NCBI GenBank assembly: GCA_964036195.1
Contig: OZ038451.1
Coordinates: forward strand, 1,116,001-1,180,000
From: Sphaerolaimus hirsutus
Lineage: Eukaryota; Nematoda; Chromadorea; Monhysterida; Sphaerolaimidae
DNA length: 64,000 bases
Direction: 5' to 3'
Below, piece by piece: positions 63,538 to 64,000 of this stretch. The notes under the pieces are model-generated. The model ran no database searches and was not told the DNA's origin. It was given only the letters and a program-made list of their open reading frames with translations. The position numbers and the translations under genes were made by a program. Every line of letters starts with the position of its first letter. Positions within the stretch are counted from its first letter, which is position 1.

Positions 63538-63623
63538 ACTGACGCGACTCGCCGACTCGACCGGAAAAATTTTGGGGTTGCGACTCGAACTCGAGTTTGA
63601 AAAAAATCGAGTTTCGAGCCCTA
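63538..63623. mobile_element. hAT-type element, CTCGA-arm family, right end
   Basis: GACTCGAACTCGAG repeats end with TTTCGAGCCCTA, the inverse of the left end TAGGGCTCGAA at 43728, and are followed by the matching duplication GCGCCACG (63624-63631). Confidence 0.85.
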
Positions 63624-63704
63624 GCGCCACGGTTCTAATTGTTCGGGCGGCTCAATGCATTCCCAAATGGATGTGATGGGGTCCGCTGCCACCGCGGATG
63701 CCAT
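63624..63704 (-). CDS. First half of a candidate first exon split by a hAT-type element
   Basis: ATG at 63704 opens 27 codons (PITSIWECIEPPEQLEPW) to the edge of the element. The frame goes on without a break at 43719, on the other side of the insertion. The insertion disrupts this exon in the sequenced allele. The protein is not recognised. Confidence 0.35.
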
Positions 63705-64000
63705 TTCAATGTTTTTTTTTCATTACATGAGACTTTTTCAGACCCACCGCATATCAATTGTCGCTTTATTTAGCACGCTGAACTAAAGACTGCGTTTTGT
63801 TGCCTTGAATTCCCTGAAAAATTCGAAAACTAATTTCGAATTTTTGAATTTTCTTAAAAAATAGATCGATTTTTAAGTGTTTTCCAAGAGTGAAATACAC
63901 ATTCGAAAATTATGAAAAAATTCGAAAATATTTTCGAATTTTGAATCTTTTTTTGCCATTGTTAATTGTCAACTTATGTGTGTAGAGCCAATAAGGCGGA
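63705..64000. other. AT-rich end of the window
   Basis: TTCGAAAA and TTTTCGAA words in inverted order suggest another simple-motif element; it ends with GTTGACAATTAACAATGGCA read in reverse. No gene seen. Confidence 0.4.

Noticed and set aside
1..64000. tRNA, rRNA or snRNA genes
   Set aside because: I saw no cloverleaf with A and B boxes and no conserved rRNA or snRNA stretch; a tRNAscan and Rfam search would be decisive.

Overview
This is animal nuclear DNA, probably from an invertebrate with a repeat-rich genome; the species cannot be told. Host genes are split into short exons with GT..AG introns, and most of the rest is transposon-derived. Three runs of exactly 200 N (7147-7346, 45834-46033, 63082-63281) cut the window into four contigs, here called 1 to 4.

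Contig 1 (1-7146) has one exon of TRAPPC2L on the plus strand and start exons of two unidentified minus-strand genes. Contig 2 (7347-45833) carries a complete-looking five-exon coiled-coil gene resembling the CCDC92/CCDC74 group (12553-17800, plus), the 3' exons of PIGK, the catalytic GPI-transamidase subunit (33813 down to 21246, minus), and two exons of an unidentified plus-strand gene (40104-41116). An almost intact Ty3/gypsy-type LTR retrotransposon (22157-29732) lies antisense in a PIGK intron. Contig 3 (46034-63081) carries the 3' exons of JMJD6, a complete two-exon SNRPE and the 5' exons of PIGK, all on plus, and two minus-strand exons of an unidentified gene. Contig 4 (63282-64000) overlaps the end of contig 2.

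PIGK exons 1-3 are on the plus strand of contig 3 and exons 4-8 on the minus strand of contig 2, yet the reading phase and the protein sequence run on perfectly. The unidentified gene at 40-41 kb joins in phase to the minus exons at 62.5-60.2 kb across the same junction. The end of contig 3 also repeats 42750-43298 in reverse complement. Contig 3 therefore appears to be inverted relative to contig 2 in this scaffold.

The rest is dominated by non-autonomous hAT-type elements. I could pair the two ends of about twenty and see 8-bp target duplications, exact or with one mismatch. They fall into families whose arms are iterated, self-complementary simple motifs (CGATAT, GGGATC, T/A runs, GCGCC, GATAGATAGCT, CTCGA), and several families share one central module. 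A second group has TA-flanked ends that start ACCGTATTTCCTCGAA. Many are nested, and several lie within 20-70 bp of host splice sites.

The LTR element is the most interesting single unit. It has 152-bp LTRs with one difference, an extra ORF before gag-pol, a single gag-pol frame carrying all the usual catalytic motifs, and a third, apparently spliced, coiled-coil ORF after pol.
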